A DNA stretch of 50,451 nt, from positions 1-50,451 of the forward strand of contig JAHLWP010000033.1 in the NCBI GenBank assembly GCA_019057865.1, written 5' to 3'. Shown here piece by piece: positions 25,690-34,240 of this stretch. A model generated the notes under the pieces. It was given only the letters and a program-made list of their open reading frames with translations, had not been told where the DNA came from and searched no databases. The DNA is from Promethearchaeota archaeon. Lineage in GTDB: Archaea; Asgardarchaeota; Lokiarchaeia; Sigyniarchaeales; SOKP01. How positions within the stretch are numbered: the first letter of the stretch is position 1; each line of letters starts with the position of its first letter. The translations under genes and the position numbers were made by a program.

Positions 25690-27264
25690 ATGGGAGATTT
25701 AGGAATAAAAATTGGTAGTTTTGTTACCGGTTCTTTAGTTAAATTAATAATAAGACAAAAGTCAGATCAAGAATTTGAGCTAGGACAGCTTTTCATCGCT
25801 GGGAAGGATAGAAAAGAATACAGCATTTACCAAATTAAGGATTTATTTTTTGGAAGCCAAATTCCCGATAATATTCTTGAATTAATGGCAGGTTATGGAT
25901 TAGAGAGAGAAAGATCTGATTTAAAAATATATGAACCTGAATTGAGAAACTATGTTTTAGCTCTCGCTAGACCATTAATATTTGTTAAGGATAATAAATT
26001 GTACTTACCAAAAAAGTTACCAACCTTTTTCTCAGATACTTTTAATATTGATGATACCCATTTAGAGTTTTTTAAGGAAGAAAAAATTGAAAATCCCTTA
26101 AATTTAGGTAGAATTCGTTCTGGATCAAAAATTTTGAAAACAGAAGTGATACTTGAAGCAACAGATGTATTAAGACACCATATTCTAATTCCTGCAACTA
26201 CAGGTCGGGGTAAATCGAATTTAGTAAAAACAATTCTGTATGATTTGATGGAAAACGATTATTGCGGTAAATTAGTATTTGATCCTCATAATGAATATTA
26301 TGGAACTGGTACTCAAAAAGGATTGAAGGAACATCCCAAAAGTAACCAATATATAGATTTTTATACTATAAGAACAATTCCTGGGAAGCTCGATTTAAGA
26401 TTCAATGTAAAGTTAATAGAACCAATTCATGTAATGGGTTCTCTTAATTTTACTCAACCTCAAATAGAAGCTTTAATAGGCTTTTATCGATTACATAGAG
26501 AGAATTGGATTCAAGCAATTTTTAGTGACGATACTGGTTTATATCAAAGACCTCAAGGACTTCATGTAGGAACCTTAGATGTCCTTAGAAGAAGATTAGC
26601 CATTTTATTAAATTTTGGATTTGATGCGAATAATAACATTGTAGAGAATGGTATTTATACTTTAAATGGATATGAATCTACAATAAGTAATATTGTTAAT
26701 TCATTAATTAAAAGCAAAACTGTTATTGTTGATACTTCCTTATTTGAAGGAGCTCGAGAAATATTTGTAGCAACCATCATAGTTGAAAATATATTTAACG
26801 AATATAAAAGATTAAAATTTAAGGATCAATTAAAAGATAAACCAGTTATTACAATTGTCTTAGAAGAAGCTCCAAGAGTAATAGGTAAGAAAGTATTAGA
26901 AACGAGAGATAATGTCTTCGGTAAAATAGCAAGAGAAGGTAGGAAGTTTAATATTGGCTTAATTGGAATAACACAGTTACCAAGTTTAATAGATAGAGAA
27001 ATCTTGGCTAATATGAATACTAAAATTATTCTAGGGAATGAAATGGGTCCCGAGAGAAGAACATTAATAGAAAGTTCCGCTCAAGATCTTTCAGATGATA
27101 GTCAAACAATTGCAAGTTTAGACATAGGTGAAGCAATTGTAACATCAAACTTTACTAAATTCGCAATTCCTATTAAGATACCATTATTTGAAGATTTATT
27201 GGAAGGTAAAACTAATGAAATTAAATCCAATAAAAAAATAAGAAAAGTATCCCCAGGTTTTTGA
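25690..27264 (+). CDS. herA: HerA hexameric DNA translocase
   Basis: Bidirectional DNA translocase of the HerA/FtsK superfamily that drives NurA. Seen: an N-terminal HAS-barrel region (about 1-120) beginning [20 protein letters not shown]; Walker A in [20 protein letters not shown] near residues 165-184; [14 protein letters not shown] near 197, which gives the DPHxEY motif; Walker [14 protein letters not shown] near 388; the sensor/arginine-finger stretch [23 protein letters not shown] near 412-434; and [12 protein letters not shown] near 447. At 524 residues it is full length. AAAGGT eight bases before the ATG supports the start. It is followed 7 bases later by mre11. Confidence 0.92.
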   Translation: MGDLGIKIGSFVTGSLVKLIIRQKSDQEFELGQLFIAGKDRKEYSIYQIKDLFFGSQIPDNILELMAGYGLERERSDLKIYEPELRNYVLALARPLIFVKDNKLYLPKKLPTFFSDTFNIDDTHLEFFKEEKIENPLNLGRIRSGSKILKTEVILEATDVLRHHILIPATTGRGKSNLVKTILYDLMENDYCGKLVFDPHNEYYGTGTQKGLKEHPKSNQYIDFYTIRTIPGKLDLRFNVKLIEPIHVMGSLNFTQPQIEALIGFYRLHRENWIQAIFSDDTGLYQRPQGLHVGTLDVLRRRLAILLNFGFDANNNIVENGIYTLNGYESTISNIVNSLIKSKTVIVDTSLFEGAREIFVATIIVENIFNEYKRLKFKDQLKDKPVITIVLEEAPRVIGKKVLETRDNVFGKIAREGRKFNIGLIGITQLPSLIDREILANMNTKIILGNEMGPERRTLIESSAQDLSDDSQTIASLDIGEAIVTSNFTKFAIPIKIPLFEDLLEGKTNEIKSNKKIRKVSPGF

Positions 27265-27292
27265 TTAAGCAATGATCAGGAAGAAAAATAAA

Positions 27293-28582
27293 ATGAAAGT
27301 TAAATTTGCTCATATTTCTGATGTTCATTTAGGTGCTTGGAGAAATGAACTAATAAATGAATTAGGATATAAGGCGTTTGAAAAAACGGTAAATACCATC
27401 ATTGAGGAAAATGTAGATTTTGTTATCATAAGTGGTGACTTATATGATGTTAGTAATCCAAAAGTAGATGTAGTCGATCTGGCAATAAGAGAGTTAAAAA
27501 AATTAAGAGATAATCATATACCTGTGTATGGAATAATGGGCTCTCATGACTTCTCCCCTTCTAATAAATCCATGATACGTCTTTTAATTACTGCAGGGTT
27601 GTTCATAAATGTCTCCAAAGGCGATATTACAGATAACAATAAATTAAAATTAGAATTTACAGAAGATCCCCAGACTAAAATCAAAATTACAGGATTACGA
27701 GCAAGAAAACGTAGCTTAGAAATTGAAGATTTTGAAATTCTGGATCGAGTAATCTTAGAAAAGGAAAGTGGTATAAAAATCTTCATATTCCATACATTAA
27801 TAAGTGAACTTAAGCCTATTGAATATAAAGATATGGAATCCGCTCCTAAATCACTACTTCCTTTAAATTTCACCTATTATGCTGGGGGTCATATGCATAA
27901 AACGGTGCCAGATAAAGTACGTAAAAATGAAAGATCCCATAAGATTGACAATAAGACCAAAATAATATATCCAGGGGGCCTTTATCCTGTTAATTTTCGT
28001 GAACTTGAGCAGTATCAATACGGTGGATTCTGTATAATCTCAGGTGAAATAGATATTCCCTCTGAATCTTCAGAATTAGAAGTTAAATATATAGCTATCA
28101 AAGTTAAAGAAGCTGTTCCTCTATATATCGATTGCAATAATAAATCTCTCCCTCAAGTAGAAGATATTTTGGAAGAAACAATTCAAAGTACAGAATTTAC
28201 GGATAAAATAGTAACAATAAGAATGGTGGGAACCTTAACTTCTGGAAAAACCTATAAAATAAAATCTGATGAAATTAAACAAAAAATTATGGATAAAGGA
28301 GCATATGAAGTCTTACTTAACAAAACAGCTCTAAGTACAAAAGAATATGCTCCTATAAATGTCTTGGTGGGAAAAACAAACCAAGAAATTGAAGAAACTT
28401 TAATCCATGAGCATGCTCAAAAAATAGATATTAAAAATCTTACCAAAAAAGATGTTGAAAATAAAATCCATGAACTTTTAACTGTCTTGGGCAAAGAAAG
28501 GGAAGAGGAGATGAGAGTCAGGGATTATAATGAATACTTGGAGGAGAATTTTAAAAGGATTTTCCAGCTAGAGGAGGAATAA
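27293..28582 (+). CDS. mre11: Mre11 double-strand-break repair nuclease
   Basis: Manganese-dependent nuclease that works with Rad50. All phosphoesterase motifs are present: FAHISDVHLGA at the start, FVIISGDLYDV near residue 45, GIMGSHDFSP near 80 (GSHD where GNHD is usual), IFIFHTLI near 165, and YAGGHMHK near 195. The C-terminal region (from about 370) is helical and should carry the Rad50-binding segment. The frame is open seven codons earlier, to an ATG at 27272, but MKVKFAHISDVHLG is the usual Mre11 start and AGGA lies 12-15 bases before 27293, so 27293 is preferred. A purine-rich ribosome binding site for rad50 overlaps its 3' end. Confidence 0.92.
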   Translation: MKVKFAHISDVHLGAWRNELINELGYKAFEKTVNTIIEENVDFVIISGDLYDVSNPKVDVVDLAIRELKKLRDNHIPVYGIMGSHDFSPSNKSMIRLLITAGLFINVSKGDITDNNKLKLEFTEDPQTKIKITGLRARKRSLEIEDFEILDRVILEKESGIKIFIFHTLISELKPIEYKDMESAPKSLLPLNFTYYAGGHMHKTVPDKVRKNERSHKIDNKTKIIYPGGLYPVNFRELEQYQYGGFCIISGEIDIPSESSELEVKYIAIKVKEAVPLYIDCNNKSLPQVEDILEETIQSTEFTDKIVTIRMVGTLTSGKTYKIKSDEIKQKIMDKGAYEVLLNKTALSTKEYAPINVLVGKTNQEIEETLIHEHAQKIDIKNLTKKDVENKIHELLTVLGKEREEEMRVRDYNEYLEENFKRIFQLEEE

Positions 28583-28588
28583 GATAAA

Positions 28589-29758
28589 ATGATAATAAAC
28601 TCGGTTAAAATAAAAAACATCAGAAGTATAAAAAGTTTAGATATTGAATTTCCATCCTCTACAATGCTCTTTTTTGGAGATATAGGGAGTGGGAAATCTT
28701 CTGTCTTAAAAGCAATTGAATTTGGGTTATTTGGAACGTTAAATGCAGCTGAATTAAGCGGCGATTCATTATTACGTAGAGGTGAAAATTATGGAAATGT
28801 TGAATTAACCTTTTGTATTGATAATAGAAAATATATTGTTCAAAGAGCTCTAAAAAGAAGCAAGGATGGAAAAATATACCAAGAAAAAGGAACTATTATA
28901 GAATTTAATGGTTCCAATACTATAGAAACCTCCTTAGCTATAACAGATTTAAGAAAGAGGATCTTAGAATTACTTAATTATTCAATAACACGGTATGAAA
29001 AAACGCAAAAAATTCCTATATTTAGGTACACGGTCTATACTCCTCAAGAACAGGTTAAGGAAATAATACTTGCTAAACCAGACGAAAGATTTGAAATTTT
29101 AAAGGAAGTTTTCGGTATAGAAAAATATGAAATTGCCCTTAAGAATGTTGATATCATCAAAAATTTACTCAATTACAAATTAAAGGAAATAGAAATATTT
29201 CTTGACACTATCGGGACCCCAGAATTACGTATTCCAGAAAGAAAAGAAGAGATTGTAATTCAGAAGAAAATGATTAGAGAAATAAAAAACAACCTAGACC
29301 AAAAGGAAAAAGAGATAAAAGGGGAGGAATCTAAAATTGATAAATTCCAATCAGAATTAACTGAGCATTCCAATAAAATGATTAAAATCGAAAGCAATCA
29401 AAATATAATTAGCAATGCAGAAAATTCAATTAAAAACCATGAGGAATCTTTGAGTATATTAATAGAAGAAATTATTAAATCCAACGAGCAACTAAAAACT
29501 TATCCTATAATACAACTCAGCACCAATTTAACAGAAAAACAATTAGAAAAAGAGCTTGAGATAAATAGAAAAGTAAAAACTCAACAAGAAAATAAGAAAG
29601 CAATATTAAATAAGAAGATTAAAAATATAGATAAACTTCTTAAAGAGGGTAAATGTTCTTTATGCGGACAGAAAATTCACGAAAAAGAGAGGTTTAATAA
29701 CGAATTAAATAACACAACAAAAGATATTGATGATCTTTCTAGCAAAATAGAGAAATAA
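28589..29758 (+). CDS. rad50: Rad50, N-terminal half (Walker A to zinc hook)
   Basis: The N-terminal half of the SMC-like ATPase Rad50. Seen: Walker A FGDIGSGKSSVLKAIEFGLFG near residues 31-51, the Q-loop YTPQEQVKEIILAKPDERFEI near 150-170, an ascending coiled coil (about 205-350), and the zinc-hook motif CSLCGQKI with Cys356 and Cys359. The frame then stops 30 residues later, at 29756-29758, so the descending coil and Walker B are in the next frame. GAGGAGG ten bases before the ATG is a strong ribosome binding site that overlaps the end of mre11. It is either a true split subunit or one gene broken by a single-base change. Confidence 0.88.
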   Translation: MIINSVKIKNIRSIKSLDIEFPSSTMLFFGDIGSGKSSVLKAIEFGLFGTLNAAELSGDSLLRRGENYGNVELTFCIDNRKYIVQRALKRSKDGKIYQEKGTIIEFNGSNTIETSLAITDLRKRILELLNYSITRYEKTQKIPIFRYTVYTPQEQVKEIILAKPDERFEILKEVFGIEKYEIALKNVDIIKNLLNYKLKEIEIFLDTIGTPELRIPERKEEIVIQKKMIREIKNNLDQKEKEIKGEESKIDKFQSELTEHSNKMIKIESNQNIISNAENSIKNHEESLSILIEEIIKSNEQLKTYPIIQLSTNLTEKQLEKELEINRKVKTQQENKKAILNKKIKNIDKLLKEGKCSLCGQKIHEKERFNNELNNTTKDIDDLSSKIEK

Positions 29759-29760
29759 AT

Positions 29761-30678
29761 ATGAAAATATCTAAAAATGAGGTAGATTTAAAAAATTTGA
29801 GAGAATATACTCAAAATAAATTGCAAAGAGATTCATTAGAAAGCATTATTAAGGAAAAAAAGAAACGAGAGGTGGATTTAAAAGAATTAATCAATGAATT
29901 AAAGGAAAAAATTAAGAAAGGCGAAAAGGAAATAAGTACGATTTTGAAAAAATATGAAATAATGGATACTGAAAAGCTTATAGAATTAAAAAATAATTTA
30001 CAATCGAAGCTTTCTGAACAAAAAACTTTAGTTAATCAATTAAAATCAGAGAAAGCTGAACTTAGGGAGACATTAGGAAGTGAAAATACAAATCTAGTTC
30101 ATTTAGAATCTGACTTACAAAATTTACAAAATGATTTAATGAAAAAGCAAGATCTTAGAAAAAAGCTTGAGTATCTTAAAGATTTAAAAAATTGGTTGGT
30201 TAACGAATTTCAAGTTCTTATTAGAGATATTGAGCGGGAAATCTTAGCATATAGTGCCCTTCAATTTAATGAGTATTTTAAGGATTGGTTCAGAATTTTA
30301 GTGGATGATGAAAATATAGAAGTAGAAATTCAAAGGGATGACTTTCAGCCAACAATTACTGTAAATGGTTATGAATCACCATTTAGAGACTTGTCTGGGG
30401 GAGAGAAAAGTGCATTATCATTAGCTTATAGACTTGCTTTAAATAAAATCATAAATGAACGATATCATGAAATTAAAACAAAAGATTTGCTGATTTTAGA
30501 TGAGCCCACTGATGGTTTTAGCCAACAACAGATAAATAAAATGCAAGATATTTTTGAAGTGCTAAATACTGCACAAATGATAATAATTTCTCATGAAACA
30601 AATCTCGATTCTTTTGTAACCGACATATTTAATTTTAAAAAGGAAAATCATATAACTAAAGTTACAAAAGAAAGTTAA
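29761..30678 (+). CDS. rad50: Rad50, C-terminal half (descending coiled coil to Walker B)
   Basis: The C-terminal half of Rad50 in a different frame, its ATG two bases after the stop of the first half (TAAATATG). Seen: a long coiled coil (about 1-135), a conserved NEFQVLIRDIEREIL region, ABC signature FRDLSGGEKSALSLAYRLAL near residues 210-229, Walker B DLLILDEPTDGFSQQQ near 242, and the H-loop MIIISHETN near 275. With 335 residues after the hook against 355 before it, the two halves make one symmetric Rad50 of about 694 residues. The tight spacing would allow re-initiation. The frame is also open upstream only to 29743. Confidence 0.88.
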   Translation: MKISKNEVDLKNLREYTQNKLQRDSLESIIKEKKKREVDLKELINELKEKIKKGEKEISTILKKYEIMDTEKLIELKNNLQSKLSEQKTLVNQLKSEKAELRETLGSENTNLVHLESDLQNLQNDLMKKQDLRKKLEYLKDLKNWLVNEFQVLIRDIEREILAYSALQFNEYFKDWFRILVDDENIEVEIQRDDFQPTITVNGYESPFRDLSGGEKSALSLAYRLALNKIINERYHEIKTKDLLILDEPTDGFSQQQINKMQDIFEVLNTAQMIIISHETNLDSFVTDIFNFKKENHITKVTKES

Positions 30679-30759
30679 ATTTTGGTTAACCCTAATTATA
30701 AATAAATTTTCTTTATATAATTGACAAATTAAAAAAAAAAATAATTTTAGCAAGCGAAT

Positions 30760-30960
30760 TTATAAATCTCTTGCTTTTACAGTCTTTCTACCATTTGCTT
30801 TTGCTCGTCCTATAGCTTTATCAAGATACCATATAATATAATCATTCAAGGTGTCTCCATCAAGAACACCAGCAGAAGTGTTGCAGTCATGGCTTTTGAT
30901 ATATTCTCTTACTTTTGATTTAACAAAAAGGGGTTCATTTTTAGCGATTTTTTTTGCCAT
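30760..30960 (-). CDS. Histone-fold DNA-binding protein (face-to-face/DUF1931-like type)
   Basis: A 66-residue histone-fold protein. Seen: a short basic N-terminus, LFVKSKVREYIKSHD (helix 1), GVLDGDTLNDYIIWYLDKAIGRAKANG (the long central helix), and a closing loop RKTVKARDL where the histone R-x-T-V-x-x-x-D-L signature ends the protein. It begins and ends like the short prokaryotic histones described as face-to-face, which bend DNA less than nucleosomal HMf types, and it lacks the longer HMf helix 3. AGAGGAAG before the ATG is a ribosome binding site, and a TTTATTTAAA box lies about 55-65 bases upstream. It should be abundant and nucleoid-associated. Confidence 0.8.
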   Translation of the reverse strand: MAKKIAKNEPLFVKSKVREYIKSHDCNTSAGVLDGDTLNDYIIWYLDKAIGRAKANGRKTVKARDL

Positions 30961-31735
30961 TTTTTTGTCTTCCTCTTATAATATTTTATTGAAAATAGGA
31001 TTTAAAATTACTTTAAATAAATTTTTAGTTATTATTTATTTCCTCTCTGAATTTATAAAATTTTTTAATTTAACGGTAAATATATTTTCCCTTTTTTCTT
31101 AGGACTAGAAGGAAAAATTTTGAATTATAAAAATGTTAAATCATACCCAGAAAAAGCAAGATCGTTTACAACTAAGTTTTTTGAGGTTATATCTATTTTT
31201 AAAGCTTCAAACTTAAAAAAATCCTAAACTCTTTTCATGATTCTGAGCTTTCTATTACTAATTCTAATTTTACTAATTTAAAGAAAGGGTTTTTGGTTAT
31301 AATAAGCATTAAAAATCACAATCGAATATATATATGTTTTTTTAGTTGACATTTTTAAAAAAATTTTTAAATTTTAAAAAAGGCTTTAGATCTAAATTAT
31401 TACTGTGAATATTTAAATGTAAATGCTAAGGTATTACATAATTAATTAGAAAAAGCCTAATCAAATACACTTTAAGAAAGGTTTGGGATTCTAAAAAGTT
31501 TAATAAAATCTAAAAATCTTTTTACATGAAAAAAAAGAAGAGTTTATATTTAAGAAGTTAGACTTTATATTAACATTTTTAATAAGATAAAAGAGAAAGT
31601 CTAGGGAAAACTAAGTGTGAGTAAATAATCTAAATTATTTTTTATAGTCAATATCTTCTTCGATATTTTAGCCAACATAACTTTACAGTACTTGCTCTAA
31701 GAATTATTGTTTAAGAATTAGGAAATAATTAGATA
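30961..31735. other. Gene-free AT-rich stretch of 775 bases
   Basis: No reading frame with protein-like content was seen on either strand. The left 100 bases hold the promoter of the histone gene (minus strand). The remainder is very AT-rich with poly-A and poly-T runs. Within it are an 8-bp inverted repeat (31559-31603), a 7-bp one (31381-31387 with 31452-31458), and a short AAATAAT/ATTATTT hairpin followed by a T run (31623-31645). A non-coding RNA is possible but unproven. Confidence 0.4.
31559..31603. repeat. 8-bp inverted repeat in the gene-free stretch
   Basis: TAGACTTT at 31559-31566 is matched by AAAGTCTA at 31596-31603, a perfect 8-bp stem with a 29-base loop. In DNA this AT-rich such matches arise by chance, so it is recorded only as a possible structured element. 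Confidence 0.25.
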
Positions 31736-32248
31736 GTGAATAAGATGAACAAAAACTTCCCTATTGATGATAGAATTCTTCTATTTATTGATAAATTGAA
31801 GAAAAGTATAAATGATGAAAAAATACCCTCTCGAATCGATAAAGCTATTAGAATGTTTAGAAGAGAAAAGAATTTGCTCTATATTGATAAAGATAATAAT
31901 TCCTTAAAAGCTGTGATAAAATCACAAACTAAACCAGATCAGTTAGAATATGCAATATCTCTTAAAAGGAATGGAGAATTTTTTTGTGGGACTCAAAATC
32001 TTTATTCGTGTGGAGGTCTGAGGGGAAAGATTTGTAAACATATTATATTAGCTTTAATTGCTGTGATAAAATCAGGAGTAGGAACTAGGAATGATATGAT
32101 TAATTGGGTTGAGAATACCATAACACACAGACCAAAATTTATAAAACCAGAGGTTCCAGAAATTTTTATGAAATATCAGTATGCTTTAGAGGGTAAAATA
32201 GAGTGGCGTCCTGTTGAGGTATTACCAGAAGATTTTATGGCATTTTAA
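31736..32248 (+). CDS. SWIM-type zinc-finger protein
   Basis: 170 residues with a SWIM-like metal site: FFCGTQNLYSCGGLRGKICKHIILAL near residues 80-105, where C-x(n)-C-x(n)-C-x-H matches the SWIM pattern. It is preceded by a beta-rich strand pair (LKAVIKSQTKPDQLEYAISL) as in SWIM proteins. The C-terminus ends EWRPVEVLPEDFMAF, a compact tail that looks conserved, but whose function I do not know. SWIM domains bind DNA or protein partners. GTG at 31736; an ATG three codons later (31745) is equally possible. It stands alone between the gene-free stretch and alba. Confidence 0.62.
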   Translation: MNKMNKNFPIDDRILLFIDKLKKSINDEKIPSRIDKAIRMFRREKNLLYIDKDNNSLKAVIKSQTKPDQLEYAISLKRNGEFFCGTQNLYSCGGLRGKICKHIILALIAVIKSGVGTRNDMINWVENTITHRPKFIKPEVPEIFMKYQYALEGKIEWRPVEVLPEDFMAF

Positions 32249-32347
32249 AGTTAGGAAGATACCCTGTAAAAAAAGAATAAATAAATAAAAAAAAAGAGTT
32301 TTTGTAATTTTGCAATACCGATAAGAAACTTTCTTTGAGTATTCTCT

Positions 32348-32626
32348 TTATTTTGGAGGAGTTAATACTATTTCTATGGAGCTAACGTTATTCTCTTGCC
32401 CATTTTCTCCTTGCAGTTTCTCTGTGGAGAGCCTAATATCCTCGTATTCAGTTCCCTTGAGGAATCTGTTTCTAAGAATTTCACATACGTCAACTGCATG
32501 TGAAATAGCTCTACCACGAGCCTTAACAGTGCATACTTCGCCTTTATTAAGGATCATCATGGTCGCCATGACGTAATTCATTGTGGGTCGACGACCAACA
32601 AATACGTTATTTTCATCTTTTGACAT
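32348..32626 (-). CDS. alba: Alba DNA/RNA-binding chromatin protein
   Basis: Archaeal chromatin and RNA-binding protein of the Alba fold. Seen: NVFVGRRPTMNYVMATMMIL near residues 7-26, EVCTVKARGRAISHAVDVCEILRNRFLKG near 30-58, and SSIEIVLTPP at the end. The DNA-contacting lysine pair of typical Alba (GKKPVMNYV) is Arg-Arg here. AGAGGTAATTAAAG before the ATG is a strong ribosome binding site, fitting a highly expressed gene. It is the second chromatin-type protein within 2 kb of the histone gene. A 9-bp inverted repeat lies 74-98 bases upstream. Confidence 0.93.
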   Translation of the reverse strand: MSKDENNVFVGRRPTMNYVMATMMILNKGEVCTVKARGRAISHAVDVCEILRNRFLKGTEYEDIRLSTEKLQGENGQENNVSSIEIVLTPPK

Positions 32627-32699
32627 CTTTAATTACCTCTATGTTTTTTTAAATTTTTTAGTTTTTTTTGCTTTTTTGTTTTTGTGCGTTAATGTTGCA

Positions 32700-32724
32700 T
32701 CGTAATTTTATTTTTAAATTACGA
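32700..32724. repeat. 9-bp perfect inverted repeat upstream of alba
   Basis: TCGTAATTT (32700-32708) and AAATTACGA (32716-32724) flank a 7-base spacer, 74-98 bases ahead of the alba start on the minus strand. It could be an operator, or a hairpin in a long leader, since TATA-like AT runs lie further upstream at about 32738-32765. The arms contain the only CG dinucleotides for some distance. Confidence 0.4.
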
Positions 32725-32896
32725 GTATACATTTGTTTCAAATTTTTTAAATTTTTTAAATTTTATTGTCCAATTAATAAGAATATCGAATTTTTTGAAA
32801 TAAATTCTACTCACTTTATAGAAAAAGTCGAAAATAAATCAAAATTTTAAGTATTTAAAAAATAAAAAAATAGAATTTTAAAACTTAGAGTTATAA

Positions 32897-33136
32897 TTAT
32901 AAACCTTTTAGTTTTACACCAAGAAACATTAAAAACCAAGCGAGGAATAGTACAACTATTGCAATAAACATCCATGTTTCATATACAGAGAAGTCTCCAA
33001 TTTTAAAATCAGTGTCAATTAATATACTGTCTCCCTCTGGAAGTAAAAAACCCAAGTCAACTAAGATATATATCCCCAATACACATATAAGAAAGGATAT
33101 AATTACGGTAAATTTGGTTGGAGGTGTCCATGCCAT
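32897..33136 (-). CDS. Small two-helix membrane protein
   Basis: 79 residues, no named family. Two hydrophobic segments, about 10-30 (VIISFLICVLGIYILVDLGF) and 54-73 (MFIAIVVLFLAWFLMFLGV), are joined by an acidic loop LLPEGDSILIDTDFKIGD. It starts MAWTPPTKFT and ends in a short basic tail. AAGGTG seven bases before the ATG is a good ribosome binding site. It lies 173 bases downstream of the signal peptidase gene on the same strand, with its own promoter-like AT region in between, so a functional link to protein secretion is only suggestive. Confidence 0.72.
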   Translation of the reverse strand: MAWTPPTKFTVIISFLICVLGIYILVDLGFLLPEGDSILIDTDFKIGDFSVYETWMFIAIVVLFLAWFLMFLGVKLKGL

Positions 33137-33153
33137 TTTCTTTTCACCTTAAT

Positions 33154-33199
33154 AATTCTTTATTTTTTTAATTCTTTATTTTTTTTTAATTCTTTATAT
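33154..33199. repeat. Three tandem copies of an AATTCTTTAT(T)n unit
   Basis: AATTCTTTAT followed by a T run recurs three times, starting at 33154, 33170 and 33188, with a period of 16-18 bases, just upstream of the small membrane protein on the minus strand. It may be a terminator region for the signal peptidase gene, promoter DNA, or simple replication slippage. Confidence 0.5.
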
Positions 33200-33309
33200 T
33201 TATTCAAAAATAGAGTATGAATTAAAATTGAGAGATCCATATTTAAGATTTATCTATTTAACTTTAAACCCATAATCTAATAACATTTAAGGGAAGAAAT
33301 AAAGTTATT

Positions 33310-34008
33310 TTATAAATCTAAATCATCATACTTAGTGAAATCTATTTCAATTATCTCTTTGAATTCACCTTTTTCTCCAGTTTTCGACTTATGAATTATT
33401 TTTTTATCATCCTCAGATATTTTCTCCTCTTCTTCTTTTTTAATGAAATCCCAAATTATGCTTATTACAAGTATAACGGAGATAATTATAAGCAGGGGGA
33501 TTAAAAGTCCTGAATCAGTTAAAAGTATTTTTACCCACCCAATATAAGGGATTATCCCACATACTACACCAAATATTTTATTTGCGGGGACTTCTGCCTC
33601 ATCAGGAGAGGCGTTTGCATCTCCTTTAGTTGTAAATAACCAACCATTGTCATACCTTTTACCAACAACACGATGTACAACTGGATCAGCTGGAGGATTT
33701 GACCATAACCCATGAGCATCAAATACAATAACGTCTCCTTCCTTTCCATCAATAGTCCCATTTTTTATATTTGCGGGATCTTTGCCCTTTACAAATAATA
33801 AATCACCTTTATTGTATTCCGGCTCCATACTTCCGGAAACTACTACAACCATAGGCAATTTAGTATCTAAGGAAATTTGCATAATAAAAAATATTAGAAA
33901 TGAGCCGGAAAAAGCAAAAACTATTAAAATGACTGCAGTAATAATTTTTCTTTTTGTTGAAATTTCTTTTTCCTTTTTTGTTGCAGTTTTTAATTTCTTT
34001 CTTTCCAT
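33310..34008 (-). CDS. Signal peptidase I, archaeal/ER type
   Basis: Membrane serine protease that removes signal peptides from exported proteins. Seen: a basic N-terminus, a transmembrane helix (about 25-47), VVVVSGSMEPEYNKGDLLF near residues 53-71 with the nucleophile Ser in SGSM, VVHRVVGKRYDNGWLFTTKGDAN near 115-137 where His replaces the bacterial Lys (ER/archaeal type) and the conserved GDAN follows, and a second transmembrane helix (about 160-187) with a charged cytosolic tail of 40 residues. Its 232 residues fit the archaeal family. ATG start. Likely clients in the window are the HExxH protease and the LVIVD protein. Confidence 0.9.
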   Translation of the reverse strand: MERKKLKTATKKEKEISTKRKIITAVILIVFAFSGSFLIFFIMQISLDTKLPMVVVVSGSMEPEYNKGDLLFVKGKDPANIKNGTIDGKEGDVIVFDAHGLWSNPPADPVVHRVVGKRYDNGWLFTTKGDANASPDEAEVPANKIFGVVCGIIPYIGWVKILLTDSGLLIPLLIIISVILVISIIWDFIKKEEEEKISEDDKKIIHKSKTGEKGEFKEIIEIDFTKYDDLDL

Positions 34009-34240
34009 ATCTGTTAAACTAGTAATTCTATGGGCTATTAAAGAAAAAAATTAATATAAATTTTTGTTAAACTTATCAAATAAAATTGAAAATAAAGAAT
34101 TTGAGTTGTTACATATTTAGCTTATAGATATATCGATATTTTTACTAAATTTGATCACATAGAAAGAATTTTTAAACAATAATATCTAGTTGTTAATTAT
34201 CAATTTAACGAAATTTTATAATAGGGTAAGGATGTATTAA

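Noticed and set aside
32668..32850. 60-codon plus-strand frame upstream of alba
   Set aside because: Low-complexity Phe/Lys translation from poly-T and poly-A DNA; contains the inverted repeat and the alba upstream region.
33564..33761. Minus-strand frame inside the signal peptidase gene
   Set aside because: Overlaps the catalytic region of the signal peptidase in another frame; no features of its own.
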